A stretch of DNA of 64,000 nt from the NCBI GenBank assembly GCA_041940425.1, contig JBGTSF010000007.1:1-64000 (forward strand). Reading direction: 5' to 3'. Both the position numbers and the translations under genes were made by a program. Source of the stretch: DATHTS01 sp041940425. Lineage in GTDB: Bacteria; Acidobacteriota; Blastocatellia; Pyrinomonadales; Pyrinomonadaceae. The notes below the pieces were generated by a model. That model was given only the letters and a program-made list of their open reading frames with translations, was not told the origin of the DNA and made no database searches. Each line of letters starts with the position of its first letter. Within the stretch, counting starts at the first letter, position 1. This document shows, in pieces, positions 15,842 through 25,629 of the stretch.

Positions 15842-18530
15842 CTCTGTTTTTGTATCTGTTGAGAATTTCTTTTGCCTCTTCGGGCGATAGTTTTTCGATT
15901 TCGATTTCGCGCAGTTCGTCAATAATATTTTCATTGGAAATCGCAAAAAGCGAAAATTGGGTGGCGGCGCGATTGCCCGAAGCGCGTTCGACCGCTTTGT
16001 CCAATCCTTTTTTCTGAAATTTTTCATCGGCGAAAACCGCCAATTCGTATTTTTCCAATTTTGCCAAAACATCCTTGGCGCGTTCGATGACCGTCTGGGG
16101 TAAGCCGGCTAATTGAGCGACGGCGATGCCGTAAGATTTCGACGCTTTGCCCTTTACGAGTTTGTGAAGAAAAATGATCTCTCCGTCTTTTTCGGTCGCG
16201 GTGATCTGATAATTTTTCGCGCCCGGCAAATTTTCGGCAAGCTCGGTCAGTTCGTGATAATGTGTCGCAAAAAGAGTTTTCGCTGAATTTTCGGGCGAAT
16301 CGTGCAAATATTCGGCGACCGCCCAGGCGATGGAAAGCCCGTCAAACGTCGAAGTTCCGCGCCCGATCTCGTCGAGCAGAATCAGACTTCGGGGCGTAGC
16401 GTTATGCAGGATCGTCGCCGTTTCGGTCATCTCGACCATAAATGTCGAACGCCCCGACGCGAGATCGTCCGACGCGCCGACTCTCGTCCAGACGCGGTCT
16501 AAGATCGGAAGCCGCGCCGCGTCAGCCGGAACAAACGAGCCGATCTGTGCGAGAACTTGGATAAGCGCGATCTGCCGCATAATCGTTGATTTACCCGACA
16601 TATTCGCGCCCGTGATGATCAGCAAACGGTCGGTCGAATTGTTCATCAGCAGATCATTCGGAATAAACGGTTCCTGGGAAAATACTTCGACAATCGGATG
16701 CCGACCGTTTTTAATTTCGATCTCGTCGCCGTCGTGCAGAACGGGGCAGACGTAATTTTGCCGGACGGAGATTTCCGCCAGCGATGAAAGCGCGTCGAGC
16801 GTGGCGAGCGCGCGGGCGGTTGACTGCAAGTTTCTGGTTTCCTCCCGCACTTTTTGCCGAATATCAGCAAAAATTTCTGACTCGATATGAATAATTTTTT
16901 CTTCCGCGCCGAGAACTTTTTGTTCCCATTCTTTTAACTGCGGTGTCGTAAATCGCTCGGCATTAGTCAGAGTTTGCCGTCTTTCATAATCTTCGGGAAC
17001 ACGGCTCAGATTGCCTTTGGAAATTTCGATAAAATAACCGAAAACATTATTGAACTTAACTTTTAAATTGGAAATTCCGGTGCGTTGTTTTTCCGCTTCT
17101 TCAAACCCGGCAATAGTCTGCTTTGCTGTCCGGCTGATTTTTCGGAGTTCGTCCAATTCTTCATTATAACCGTCCCGAATTACGCCTCCATCGGTTAAAT
17201 TTACGGGCGGTTCGTCTGTAATCGAGCGTTCGATCAAATCGCGGATTGCGGGCAATTCGAAAATGTTTTCGGACAAAACCTGAATCAAAAGACTTTTCGC
17301 GTCTGATAACGACTGATTGATGTTCGGTGTTTGGGAAAGCGAGCGGTTAAGCGCGATCAGGTCTCTTGGCGTGATTGTTCCGAGATTCAATTTTCCGACG
17401 AGCCGTTCGAGATCGGATACTTCTTTTAATAAAAATCTGATCTGGTCGCGCAGAATCGTGTCGGTCAATTCCGAAACGGCGGAAAGTCTGGTTTGAATCT
17501 CGCTTCGTTTGATCGAGGGACGCAGAATCCACGAGCGCAGAAGCCGCGCGCCCATTCCGGTTACAGTGCGGTCAATCACGCCGAGCAGGGAACGTTTTTT
17601 GTTTTTCTCGTCACCGCGCGATTCGGTGATTTCGAGATTCTGAAGCGTTACCGAATCCAAAACCATAAAATCATTGGCTTCGACAAAATTTATTTCCGAA
17701 ATATGTTCGGCGGTCGCTTTTTGTGTGTCCTGCGCGTAACGCAGACAGGCTCCGGCGGCGCGTAACGCTTCCGTTTTGCAGTCAATACCGAAGCCGGTCA
17801 GTTCGCGCACATTAAATTGTTTTTTCAAAAGATTTTCGCAATCGTCCGGCTCGAAAAGCCAATCATCGAGCGCGGTCAGGGCAGCGGAAAATTTTGCCGA
17901 ATTATTAAAATTGACGAACGAAACATTGCCGGAATTTAAATTTATCTGCGGACTGAGATTTTCAAACGAATCAGAAACTAGTTTTTGCAGTGATTCGGGA
18001 AAAAGAATTTCTTTCGGCGAATAGCTTTCGAGGTCGGAACAGATTTTTGTCCAGGCGTCTTTGTCTTCGATCTGCGTGGCGAAAAATTCGCCGGTCGAAA
18101 CTTCCAGATAAGCCGCGCCGAAACTTTCACCCGAACCGCAAACGGATGCCAGAAATACCGGATTTTTTTTCTCCAGAAGCTGTTCGTCAATCGCCGTTCC
18201 GGGCGTGATGACGCGGGCGACTTCGCGGCGGACTAGTTTTTTTCCCTGTCCGGCTTCTTCCGTCTGTTCGCAAACGGCAACGCGGTAGCCTTTTTTGACG
18301 AGTTTGGAAATATAGCCCGCCGCCGCGTGATGCGGCACGCCGCACATCGGGATAGGATTCGGCGAATCCTTGTGCCGCGCGGTCAAGGTTATATCCAATT
18401 CGCGCGAACCGATCTTCGCGTCCTCGTTGAAAAGTTCGTAAAAATCGCCCAGTCGAAAAAAAAGCAATGTGCCGGGATACTGTTTTTTTATTTCCAAATA
18501 CTGCCGAAACATCGGCGTTGCGTTCTGCAT
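15834..18530 (-). CDS. mutS: DNA mismatch repair protein MutS
   Basis: It recognises base mismatches and starts repair with MutL. The mismatch-binding Phe-x-Glu is present in RLGDFYELF near residue 28. The ATPase holds Walker A GANMSGKST, Walker B and D-loop DEIGRGTSTFDG, and the FATHYHELTEL segment. At 898 residues it is full length. The C-terminus (about 830-898) carries the usual helical extension. It is convergent with and overlaps the CAP gene by 8 bases, and divergent from the polysaccharide locus 232 bases away. Confidence 0.97.
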   Translation of the reverse strand: MQNATPMFRQYLEIKKQYPGTLLFFRLGDFYELFNEDAKIGSRELDITLTARHKDSPNPIPMCGVPHHAAAGYISKLVKKGYRVAVCEQTEEAGQGKKLVRREVARVITPGTAIDEQLLEKKNPVFLASVCGSGESFGAAYLEVSTGEFFATQIEDKDAWTKICSDLESYSPKEILFPESLQKLVSDSFENLSPQINLNSGNVSFVNFNNSAKFSAALTALDDWLFEPDDCENLLKKQFNVRELTGFGIDCKTEALRAAGACLRYAQDTQKATAEHISEINFVEANDFMVLDSVTLQNLEITESRGDEKNKKRSLLGVIDRTVTGMGARLLRSWILRPSIKRSEIQTRLSAVSELTDTILRDQIRFLLKEVSDLERLVGKLNLGTITPRDLIALNRSLSQTPNINQSLSDAKSLLIQVLSENIFELPAIRDLIERSITDEPPVNLTDGGVIRDGYNEELDELRKISRTAKQTIAGFEEAEKQRTGISNLKVKFNNVFGYFIEISKGNLSRVPEDYERRQTLTNAERFTTPQLKEWEQKVLGAEEKIIHIESEIFADIRQKVREETRNLQSTARALATLDALSSLAEISVRQNYVCPVLHDGDEIEIKNGRHPIVEVFSQEPFIPNDLLMNNSTDRLLIITGANMSGKSTIMRQIALIQVLAQIGSFVPADAARLPILDRVWTRVGASDDLASGRSTFMVEMTETATILHNATPRSLILLDEIGRGTSTFDGLSIAWAVAEYLHDSPENSAKTLFATHYHELTELAENLPGAKNYQITATEKDGEIIFLHKLVKGKASKSYGIAVAQLAGLPQTVIERAKDVLAKLEKYELAVFADEKFQKKGLDKAVERASGNRAATQFSLFAISNENIIDELREIEIEKLSPEEAKEILNRYKNRVI

Positions 18531-18762
18531 AAATCTAACTTGTGAAAATTTCAGGTTTAATAAATTTTACCGCAAAATCGAAATCGAGTTAAAATTATTG
18601 AATTATAAAGGTTTTTTATTCAAAAAAAGATTTGCTAAAATCTTAGTTTTTGGGTAACTTAAAGTTTAAAATAACAGATAACGACAAACTTTTCCGAATA
18701 AAGCAGAATCGAAAATGCAAAATCCATCCTTGAAAGTGAAATAATTCGCGGAGTAATTCTAA

Positions 18763-19776
18763 ATGAAAGCAGTAAAAATTTTTTTATTTTTTAATATATC
18801 AATGATTTTCGTCTGCGCCGTTTCAGGTCAAGACACCGGAACCGGCAAGACCTCAAACAATAAAAACGGCGTTGATAATTCTACAGTTTCCGTTTTAACA
18901 CCGAACAATACTTCGGACGAGCGTTATCGCATCGGTTATCAGGATACATTGCAAATTACGGTTTTTAATCATGACAAATTATCAAGAGTTGTTTCGGTAA
19001 ATCCGAATGGAACGATTCTTCTTCCGAGAATTGATAAACCGATTGTTGCGGTCTGTAAAACAGAACGGGAATTAGCCGATGTAATCACCGCCGAATATAA
19101 AAAAGATTATTTGAAAGACCCGTTTGTTGACGTGCGCGCCGTCGAGCAGAAATCGCAATCTTTCGGCGTGATCGGCGCGGTCGAAAAGCCGGGTTATTTC
19201 TTTATCAATAAAAAAATTCATCTTCTGGAAATGCTCGCTTTCGCCGGCGGTCCGAATAAAGAAGCCGGAACAAGAATGCTGGTGGCGCGAACGGGAAGTT
19301 CATCATATTGCAAAAACGATGTTCCGGTCGCCGATGAAGACGAAAAGGAGATTCAGCTTTTTGATTTTAAAATCCGCGACGTGCAGGAAGCGAAAGTCAA
19401 TTTTTGGATGCAGCCCGGTGATATTGTTTCGGTTCTGGAAGCCGATTATGTCTATGTCGTCGGAAACGTCAATAAGCCCGGACGCATCGCTCTAAAAGAC
19501 CCGATCTCCTTAACGCAGGCGATTGCGACCGCCGAAGGCTTTAAACCGGCTTCTAAAAAAGATGTCATCAGAGTTCTCAGACAAAAACCGGGAACGAACG
19601 AGCGCGAGGAATTGATCTTTAACTTAAAAGATATCGAAAGATTGAAAACGCCCGATCCGATTTTACAGGTCAACGATATTGTCGCTGTTTCCGAAGATAA
19701 AACGAAAACGATCTTAAACGGTTTCGTCAAATCGTTGACCAACGGTTTTGGAAATATCCCGTTAATTATTCCTTAG
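18763..19776 (+). CDS. wza: Polysaccharide export protein (Wza-type)
   Basis: A signal peptide (1-22, ending AVSGQ) is followed by a polysaccharide export domain (about 50-135: YRIGYQDTLQITVFNHDKLS and VNPNGTILLPRID) and SLBB domains (about 145-190: GVIGAVEKPGYFFI; and about 226-300: VYVVGNVNKPGRIAL). These proteins form the outer-membrane channel for capsule or exopolysaccharide. No lipobox Cys is seen at the cleavage site, unlike E. coli Wza. It opens the polysaccharide locus, 12 bases before the tyrosine kinase gene. A GGAG sits 10 bases before the ATG. Confidence 0.92.
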   Translation: MKAVKIFLFFNISMIFVCAVSGQDTGTGKTSNNKNGVDNSTVSVLTPNNTSDERYRIGYQDTLQITVFNHDKLSRVVSVNPNGTILLPRIDKPIVAVCKTERELADVITAEYKKDYLKDPFVDVRAVEQKSQSFGVIGAVEKPGYFFINKKIHLLEMLAFAGGPNKEAGTRMLVARTGSSSYCKNDVPVADEDEKEIQLFDFKIRDVQEAKVNFWMQPGDIVSVLEADYVYVVGNVNKPGRIALKDPISLTQAIATAEGFKPASKKDVIRVLRQKPGTNEREELIFNLKDIERLKTPDPILQVNDIVAVSEDKTKTILNGFVKSLTNGFGNIPLIIP

Positions 19777-19788
19777 ATTTTTATTTGA

Positions 19789-22287
19789 ATGGCAATGAAA
19801 GAAACACGAGAAATAATCGCCGCACCGCCGGTTGAAAAAACCGAATTGGAAAAACCGTTCGACACGCATGTTCCGACCGGAAACGGGCGTTATCCGGCTT
19901 ATCGCGGTTACTACGATCAGGATAATTCGCAGATTTTGGAATACTGGCGGGCGATTCGCAAACGGCTCTGGCTGGTGATCGGCGTAACGGTTTTGCTGAC
20001 GACCCTGACGGCGATCTATATGGCGCGCCGCCCGAATATTTATCAGGCGCACGCCGTTATACAAGTTGACCTTGAACAGGCGAATCCGAACCTGGTTACG
20101 GAAGAAAGACGAAGACCGACCTTAACCTCCGATCCCGCTTATTTCAATACGCAGTTACGGCTTTTGACCAGCGAAGGGCTTTTGAGAAGAGTGGTCAAAG
20201 AATATAGTCTCGATACGAATAAAGAGTTTCAAAAAGATAAAGGCGAAAATTCAACTTCGACATGGCGTTCGATGTTGAAAGCCGTCGGCTTGGTTAATGA
20301 CGGTAAAAAGCAAAGTGAAGATGGGATAGAAGAAATTTCCGAAACCGACGCGCTCTCGGCGGCAAGTTCGGAAGAAATCGCCGAAGCCGTCCGGCTCGCG
20401 CCTTTTGTGGACATTATCCAAAAGAATCTGACCGTCGAGCCGGTTCGTGAATCGCGCGGAACCGTTAAAGACACACGCCTTATAGATATTTATTACCGTC
20501 ATACCGATCCCGAACTCGCCGCCTTCGTGGTCAACGGAATTTCACAGGTTTTTACCAAACAAAATCAGGAAAAGCGTTCGGTTACTAGCCGGAAAACCAA
20601 TGAATTTCTGGATGAAAGAATCGCAAATTTGCAATCCGAGATCAAAGCCGGAGAAGAAAGACTGGTCGCGCTCAATAAAGAAGCCGGGATCGTAAAAAAA
20701 GACGAAGAGCAGACCATTGACATTGACCGTCTGACGGGTTTGAACAAACAGCTTCTCGATGCCGAGGAAGCGAGAAAGACTGCTGAATCTAAATATAATG
20801 CAATCAACAATTCGCCGGAAAGACTTAACGCACTGGTCGAGGTCGAAATGCAGAGATACATCACCGAGCGTGAAAATGACGTGCGGCGTTCTATCATTCA
20901 GGTCCAGCAAGACATTGCCAAATTAAAAGCCGAGCGTGCCAAGCGTTTGGAAGAATATCAAGCATCCGCGCCCGAAATAAAAGAAATTGACCAGCAGATA
21001 AAATCTCTGACAGAGGATATCGCCAATACCCGCGACAAAAACAGCGAAGATTTACAAAATTTCCGCCAAAGCCGTGCCAAAGTCATTCTTGATAATTTCC
21101 GGCGCGAATTTATGCAGGCGAAAGAGACCGAGGATAAAGTCCGCGCCGCGTTTAATCAGCAATATGGTTTGGCTCAAGGTCAGGATCAATCGGCGGTTTC
21201 GATCAGGCTTTTACAGCAGGACATCGAAACCAAAAAGGGATTTTTGCAAAATCTCGAAAATCAGATGCGCGCAAATGATATCGAAGCGGTCGGAACTGAT
21301 AACAATATCGCGCAGGTCGAGATCGCCATTCCGCCCGAAAAACCTATCGCGCCGAGCCGGCTGACATCTGTCCTTGCGGCCCTTTTTCTGTCGAGTTTAT
21401 TCGGCGCGGGACTTGCGCTGTTTTTGGAATATCTCGATGATACGATACGTTCGACCGAAGATATCGAAAAATATCTCGGTCTTCCGGCTCTGGCGGCAAT
21501 TCCTTCGATTGATTCACTGCCGAAACGCCGGTTACTGTTGGTCGGCGGTAACGAGGAACAGCCGTCAAATCCGAATTCGGAACTGCTAATTCATACCGAC
21601 ACCCGCTCTTCGACCGCCGAAGCATACCGTCATTTGCGGACTTCGATTCTGCTTTCGACTGCCGGACACGCGCCGAAATCTTTGCTTGTTACTTCGAGTT
21701 TACCGGCAGAAGGTAAAACCACGACCGCGACGAACACGGCGGTCAGTTTAGCGCAAACCGGCGCGAAAGTTTTGATAGTTGATGCCGATATGCGCCGCCC
21801 GCGTTTGCACAACGTCTTTAATATTTCGAATGCCCAAGGCTTGAGTACGGTTTTATCTACGAAATTGAATAAAGAAGACATCTTGGATGTCATACAATAT
21901 GACGAAGCTGCTAATCTGCATTTATTGCCGTCGGGACCGGTTCCGCCTAATCCGGCTGAGTTGATCGGTTCGGAACAGATGGCGAGTGTTTTCAATCTTT
22001 TGCAGGAAGAATTTACGCATGTTGTCGTTGATTCGCCGCCGATAGCATCGTTTACCGACGGTGTTTTGATCGCTTCGATGGTTGACGGCGTGATCCTTGT
22101 GGTTCATTCGGGTAAAAGTTCGCGGCAGGTCGTCCGGCGTTCGCGCCAGCTTTTGCAGGATGTGGGAGCGAAGGTTTTCGGCGTCGTTCTCAACAAGGTT
22201 GACCTGAAATCCCAGGACAATTACTACTATTATCAAAGCTATTATCATCGTTCGTATTACCGCACCGAAAGCGAGGACGACGAATAA
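19789..22287 (+). CDS. wzc: Chain-length determinant / tyrosine autokinase (Wzc type)
   Basis: It controls polymer length and export with the Wza-type channel. Order: Wzz-type domain with a first membrane segment (about 60-80), long coiled-coil periplasmic region (about 260-470), second membrane segment (about 525-545), then a cytoplasmic BY-kinase. The kinase has Walker A SLPAEGKTTT (Lys643), Walker A' VDADMRRPR, and Walker B VVVDSPP. The C-terminus ends in a cluster of eight Tyr (NYYYYQSYYHRSYYR), the autophosphorylation tail. All parts are in one chain, as in Proteobacteria. A heptamer repeat element follows the stop codon. Confidence 0.94.
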   Translation: MAMKETREIIAAPPVEKTELEKPFDTHVPTGNGRYPAYRGYYDQDNSQILEYWRAIRKRLWLVIGVTVLLTTLTAIYMARRPNIYQAHAVIQVDLEQANPNLVTEERRRPTLTSDPAYFNTQLRLLTSEGLLRRVVKEYSLDTNKEFQKDKGENSTSTWRSMLKAVGLVNDGKKQSEDGIEEISETDALSAASSEEIAEAVRLAPFVDIIQKNLTVEPVRESRGTVKDTRLIDIYYRHTDPELAAFVVNGISQVFTKQNQEKRSVTSRKTNEFLDERIANLQSEIKAGEERLVALNKEAGIVKKDEEQTIDIDRLTGLNKQLLDAEEARKTAESKYNAINNSPERLNALVEVEMQRYITERENDVRRSIIQVQQDIAKLKAERAKRLEEYQASAPEIKEIDQQIKSLTEDIANTRDKNSEDLQNFRQSRAKVILDNFRREFMQAKETEDKVRAAFNQQYGLAQGQDQSAVSIRLLQQDIETKKGFLQNLENQMRANDIEAVGTDNNIAQVEIAIPPEKPIAPSRLTSVLAALFLSSLFGAGLALFLEYLDDTIRSTEDIEKYLGLPALAAIPSIDSLPKRRLLLVGGNEEQPSNPNSELLIHTDTRSSTAEAYRHLRTSILLSTAGHAPKSLLVTSSLPAEGKTTTATNTAVSLAQTGAKVLIVDADMRRPRLHNVFNISNAQGLSTVLSTKLNKEDILDVIQYDEAANLHLLPSGPVPPNPAELIGSEQMASVFNLLQEEFTHVVVDSPPIASFTDGVLIASMVDGVILVVHSGKSSRQVVRRSRQLLQDVGAKVFGVVLNKVDLKSQDNYYYYQSYYHRSYYRTESEDDE

Positions 22288-22303
22288 AAAGTTTTAGAAA
22301 AAA

Positions 22304-22383
22304 GGTCTTTGGTTTTTGGTCTTTGGATGAAATTTTTCAAGGTAATTTAGAAATCCAAAAGCCAAAAACTAAAGACCAAAAAC
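22304..22383. repeat. Inverted heptamer repeat between wzc and the epimerase
   Basis: Left array GGTCTTT, GGTTTTT, GGTCTTT (22304-22324) and right array CCAAAAG, CCAAAAA, CTAAAGA, CCAAAAA (22355-22382) have period 7 and are near reverse complements, so the element can form a long hairpin. It ends 12 bases before the epimerase ATG at 22395. The CCAAAAA unit is identical to the one repeated inside larC. Confidence 0.85.
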
Positions 22384-22394
22384 CATTTTATTTT

Positions 22395-23399
22395 ATGTCA
22401 AATAACACGAGGGTTTTAGTTACCGGAGCAGGCGGTTTTATCGGAAGTCATCTGGTAACTTTTTTAAAGGAAAAAGGTTTTTGGGTTCGCGGTGTTGATC
22501 TGAAATATCCCGAATTTTCGGAAACCGACGCGGATGAATTTGAAATTCTCGACCTGCGCCGCTGGGACAATTGTCTCCAGGCAACGCGCAATGTCGAAGA
22601 GGTTTACGCGCTTGCCGCCGATATGGGCGGAATGGGTTTTATCTCGGCGCATCACGCGCAGATTCTTTACAATAATTCGCTGATCAATCTGCACACGCTC
22701 GAAGCCGCGCGGACAAATAATGTCAAACGCTATCTTTATACATCGAGTGCCTGTATTTATCCCGAATATTTACAGGAAGAAACCGACGTTCAGCCGCTCA
22801 AAGAAGAAGACGCCTATCCGGCACAGCCGCAGGACGCATACGGCTGGGAAAAGCTCGTTTCGGAAATTTTGTGCAAACATTACAAGGAAGATTACGGGAT
22901 CGAAACGCGAACAGTCCGGTTTCACAATATCTTTGGCGAGAAGGGAACCTGGGAAGGCGGACGCGAAAAAGCTCCGGCGGCGCTTTGCCGGAAAATCGCA
23001 CTGGCAAAACTGACCGGAATTCCCGAAATCGAAATCTGGGGTGACGGCGAACAGACGCGCTCGTTTTGTTATATCACCGATTGCGTCGAAGGTTTATACC
23101 GGCTGATGCGTTCGGATTTTTCCGAGCCGCTCAATCTAGGTCAGGATCGAATGGTGACGATCAATAAGCTTGCCGATATTATCTCGGAAATCGCCGGATT
23201 TGAGATCAGCAAAAAGCATATAAACGGTCCGATGGGAGTACGCGGCAGAAATTCCGACAACACGAAACTGCGCGAAGTTTTGGGCTGGGAGCCTTCGATC
23301 ACTTTGGAAGAAGGACTTGCCGTAACTTATAAATGGATCGAAGAGCAGGTCAAAGAAAAAATTTCAGCCGACGGAAAACAAACCGCTCAGACTGCCTGA
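22395..23399 (+). CDS. gme: GDP-mannose 3,5-epimerase
   Basis: This short-chain dehydrogenase-type enzyme turns GDP-D-mannose into GDP-L-galactose (and GDP-L-gulose). NAD site GAGGFIGSHL (11-20). The match to plant GME is close: DMGGMGFISAHH, SSACIYPE, PQDAYGWEK, FHNIFGEKGTWEGGREKAPA and GVRGRNSDN. Plant catalytic residues Ser143, Cys145, Tyr174, Lys178 and Lys217 map to Ser118, Cys120, Tyr149, Lys153 and Lys192 with a constant offset of 25. I chose the ATG at 22395, since the upstream in-frame ATG (22323) lies in the heptamer repeat and would add a low-complexity tail. It would supply a rare L-sugar for the polymer. Confidence 0.9.
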   Translation: MSNNTRVLVTGAGGFIGSHLVTFLKEKGFWVRGVDLKYPEFSETDADEFEILDLRRWDNCLQATRNVEEVYALAADMGGMGFISAHHAQILYNNSLINLHTLEAARTNNVKRYLYTSSACIYPEYLQEETDVQPLKEEDAYPAQPQDAYGWEKLVSEILCKHYKEDYGIETRTVRFHNIFGEKGTWEGGREKAPAALCRKIALAKLTGIPEIEIWGDGEQTRSFCYITDCVEGLYRLMRSDFSEPLNLGQDRMVTINKLADIISEIAGFEISKKHINGPMGVRGRNSDNTKLREVLGWEPSITLEEGLAVTYKWIEEQVKEKISADGKQTAQTA

Positions 23400-23401
23400 A
23401 A

Positions 23402-24316
23402 ATGTCAAAAAAAATAAAAACAGCTTTAGTCATTCCCGTCTATAACAGGCGGGAAACTACTCTGCAGTGTCTAAAAAGTCTTTCGCGCATCAACCGCGAA
23501 AATCTGGACGTGAAAATATTTATCGTTGACGACGGTTCGACCGATGGAACGGGCGATGCGGTCAAAGCAAATTATCCCGATGTCGAATTGATTTCCGGCG
23601 ACGGCACTCTGCATTATGCCGCCGGGACGAATCGCGGTATCGAGGCGGCTTTGCGTTGGAATCCTGATTTTATCGTAACGATGAACGATGATGCGGTTTT
23701 TCACGATCAATTTTTGCAAAGACTTGTAGAGACCGCTGAAGAAAATCCGCGTTCGATCATCGGCGCGCTTCTGCTTTTGTGGAATAAACCGCATCGCGTG
23801 TTTCAAGTCGGGCAAAAATGGAAAACTCTGCGCGGCGGCTGGGAAATACCCGAAGAGTTGACGGCTTTTAATGTTCCGACAAATGCTTTCGAGGTCGAAT
23901 GCATCGTCGGCAACTGCGTGCTGTTTCCCGTGCAGGCGATCAAAGAACACGGTTTGATGGACGAGAAAAAATTTCCGCACGGCTGGGGCGACGCGCAGTA
24001 TCTGATGAGAATGAGAAAGGCGGGCTGGAAACTTCTTGTCGAGCCGAAATCATTTGTCTGGTGCGAGCCGAATACGAATCCCGCGCCGCTTCATAGCCGC
24101 TCGTTAAGGGAAATATTGAATATTTTATTTATAAACCGGAAGCATCCGCTAAATTTGCAGAGACAATTTATCGCGCGTTGGGAATCCGCGCCGTCGAAAA
24201 TCCTGGCTGTTCCGGCGTTCGCCGTTTATTGTCTGCAAATCTTATTGAAAGGTCTGAAATTTTCAAATCCGCTGAGAAAAATCACTTCCGAAAACCGCAA
24301 ATTACAGCATAGTTGA
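23402..24316 (+). CDS. Glycosyltransferase family 2
   Basis: GT-A fold enzyme of the rhamnosyltransferase-like GT2 group: VIPVYNRRETTLQCLKSL at the N-terminus, VDDGSTDGT (nucleotide site), GTNRGIEAAL, and the metal-binding motif MNDDAVF. VGNCVLFP and HGWGDAQYLMRMRKAGW follow. It adds a sugar to the growing repeat unit at the inner face of the membrane; the sugar is unknown. The start at 23402 is used because it begins 2 bases after the epimerase stop. A longer reading frame from 23333 would overlap the epimerase by 67 bases. A hydrophobic stretch near the C-terminus may bind the membrane. Confidence 0.9.
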   Translation: MSKKIKTALVIPVYNRRETTLQCLKSLSRINRENLDVKIFIVDDGSTDGTGDAVKANYPDVELISGDGTLHYAAGTNRGIEAALRWNPDFIVTMNDDAVFHDQFLQRLVETAEENPRSIIGALLLLWNKPHRVFQVGQKWKTLRGGWEIPEELTAFNVPTNAFEVECIVGNCVLFPVQAIKEHGLMDEKKFPHGWGDAQYLMRMRKAGWKLLVEPKSFVWCEPNTNPAPLHSRSLREILNILFINRKHPLNLQRQFIARWESAPSKILAVPAFAVYCLQILLKGLKFSNPLRKITSENRKLQHS

Positions 24317-24370
24317 GAGATTGCTTGAGAAGTTGATTTGCAGACACTTCACAAATTACTTTAATTTTCA

Positions 24371-25606
24371 ATGAATAAAGGGAAAGTCGAAAATGAGGTC
24401 AGAAATGTAATAATTCTCTGGAACTATCTCAACTGGGGCGGGGCGCAGATATATCTTTTATCAATCATCAAACACGCGCCGGAAAACTGGCGTTTTAGGA
24501 TCGTCGTTCCCCGAAAATCACCGACCGATATTGTCGAACTATTCAAAAAATTCGGAGCCGAAGTCGAATTTCAAGACGTTCTGCTCGACACGAACGATGC
24601 CGCGACGATTCCGCAAAAATTAAAAAGACAATGGAGGAGAATCCATTCGGAAATCACAACCTACAAATATATCACCCGTCAAAATCCCGGAAACACCGTT
24701 CTGCACATCGAAACCGCGCCCTGGCAGTCCTGGATTTTTATAAAAAAATTGTCGGATAAATTAAATGTCTTTGTAACGATGCATAACTCGCTCCCGGCAG
24801 TTTCAAATTTGCGGCAAAAAATCTGGAAATTCAGACTGCGATATATTTCAAAATTAAAAAATTTTCATATATTCGCTTCGAATCAGGATACAAAAAACAG
24901 TCTCAGAGATTGGGTAACGGATGATTTTTGGGAACGAATCAGAGTTACATACACTTGCGTTGATCCGCCGGAAATTGATGAATTATTAAAATTGAATATT
25001 TCAAAAACCAAACTCCGCCGTCAATTTTCGGTTGATTCTGAAAAATTCGTCGTTCTGTGCGTCGGGCAATTTATTGACCGGAAGGGTAGAAAGATTTTTC
25101 TCGAAGCCGCGAAAAATTTGATCGAAACGTTGGGAGACATACAATTTTTATGGCTGACGCAAACAAATTTAACTATAGAAGATCAAAATTTGATCGAAAG
25201 TTTTAAATTAGGCGACGCTTTTCGTTTGATCAGATCGGAAACCGTCGGCAAAGAACGCGCCGATGTTTTAAAATTTTTTCTGATCGCCGATGTTTTTGCA
25301 TTGCCGAGCTTTGTCGAGGGACTGCCGATCGCGCTTCTTGAAGCGATGGCTCTCGGAATACCGAGCATTTCGACCAACGTCAATGCGATTCCCGAAGCCG
25401 TCAAAAATATGGAAACCGGTTTGCTGGTCGAAGCCGGAGACAGCGCGGAGTTAGCCGGGGCGGTAAAAAAATTAAAGGACGATCCGGTTTTGCGGCGAAA
25501 ACTTTCCGAAAGGGGAAGAGAATATGTGGTCGAGCATTTTGATGAGCGAATTTGCGCCGCGACCGTTTTGGAAAGTTACGAATCAGCATTAAAAAACGGA
25601 AAATAA
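24371..25606 (+). CDS. Glycosyltransferase family 4
   Basis: GT-B fold enzyme. The N-terminal domain begins NVIILWNYLNWGGAQIYLL. The C-terminal nucleotide-sugar domain has VVLCVGQFIDRKGRK, ADVFALPSFVEGLPIALLEAM (the E-x7-E region), GIPSISTNVNAIPE and a final helix. The family transfers sugars with retention of configuration; donor and acceptor are unknown. It is part of the polysaccharide operon between GT2 and the flippase. Confidence 0.9.
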   Translation: MNKGKVENEVRNVIILWNYLNWGGAQIYLLSIIKHAPENWRFRIVVPRKSPTDIVELFKKFGAEVEFQDVLLDTNDAATIPQKLKRQWRRIHSEITTYKYITRQNPGNTVLHIETAPWQSWIFIKKLSDKLNVFVTMHNSLPAVSNLRQKIWKFRLRYISKLKNFHIFASNQDTKNSLRDWVTDDFWERIRVTYTCVDPPEIDELLKLNISKTKLRRQFSVDSEKFVVLCVGQFIDRKGRKIFLEAAKNLIETLGDIQFLWLTQTNLTIEDQNLIESFKLGDAFRLIRSETVGKERADVLKFFLIADVFALPSFVEGLPIALLEAMALGIPSISTNVNAIPEAVKNMETGLLVEAGDSAELAGAVKKLKDDPVLRRKLSERGREYVVEHFDERICAATVLESYESALKNGK

Positions 25607-25629
25607 TATTTTTCCTCGAAAATTTACTA

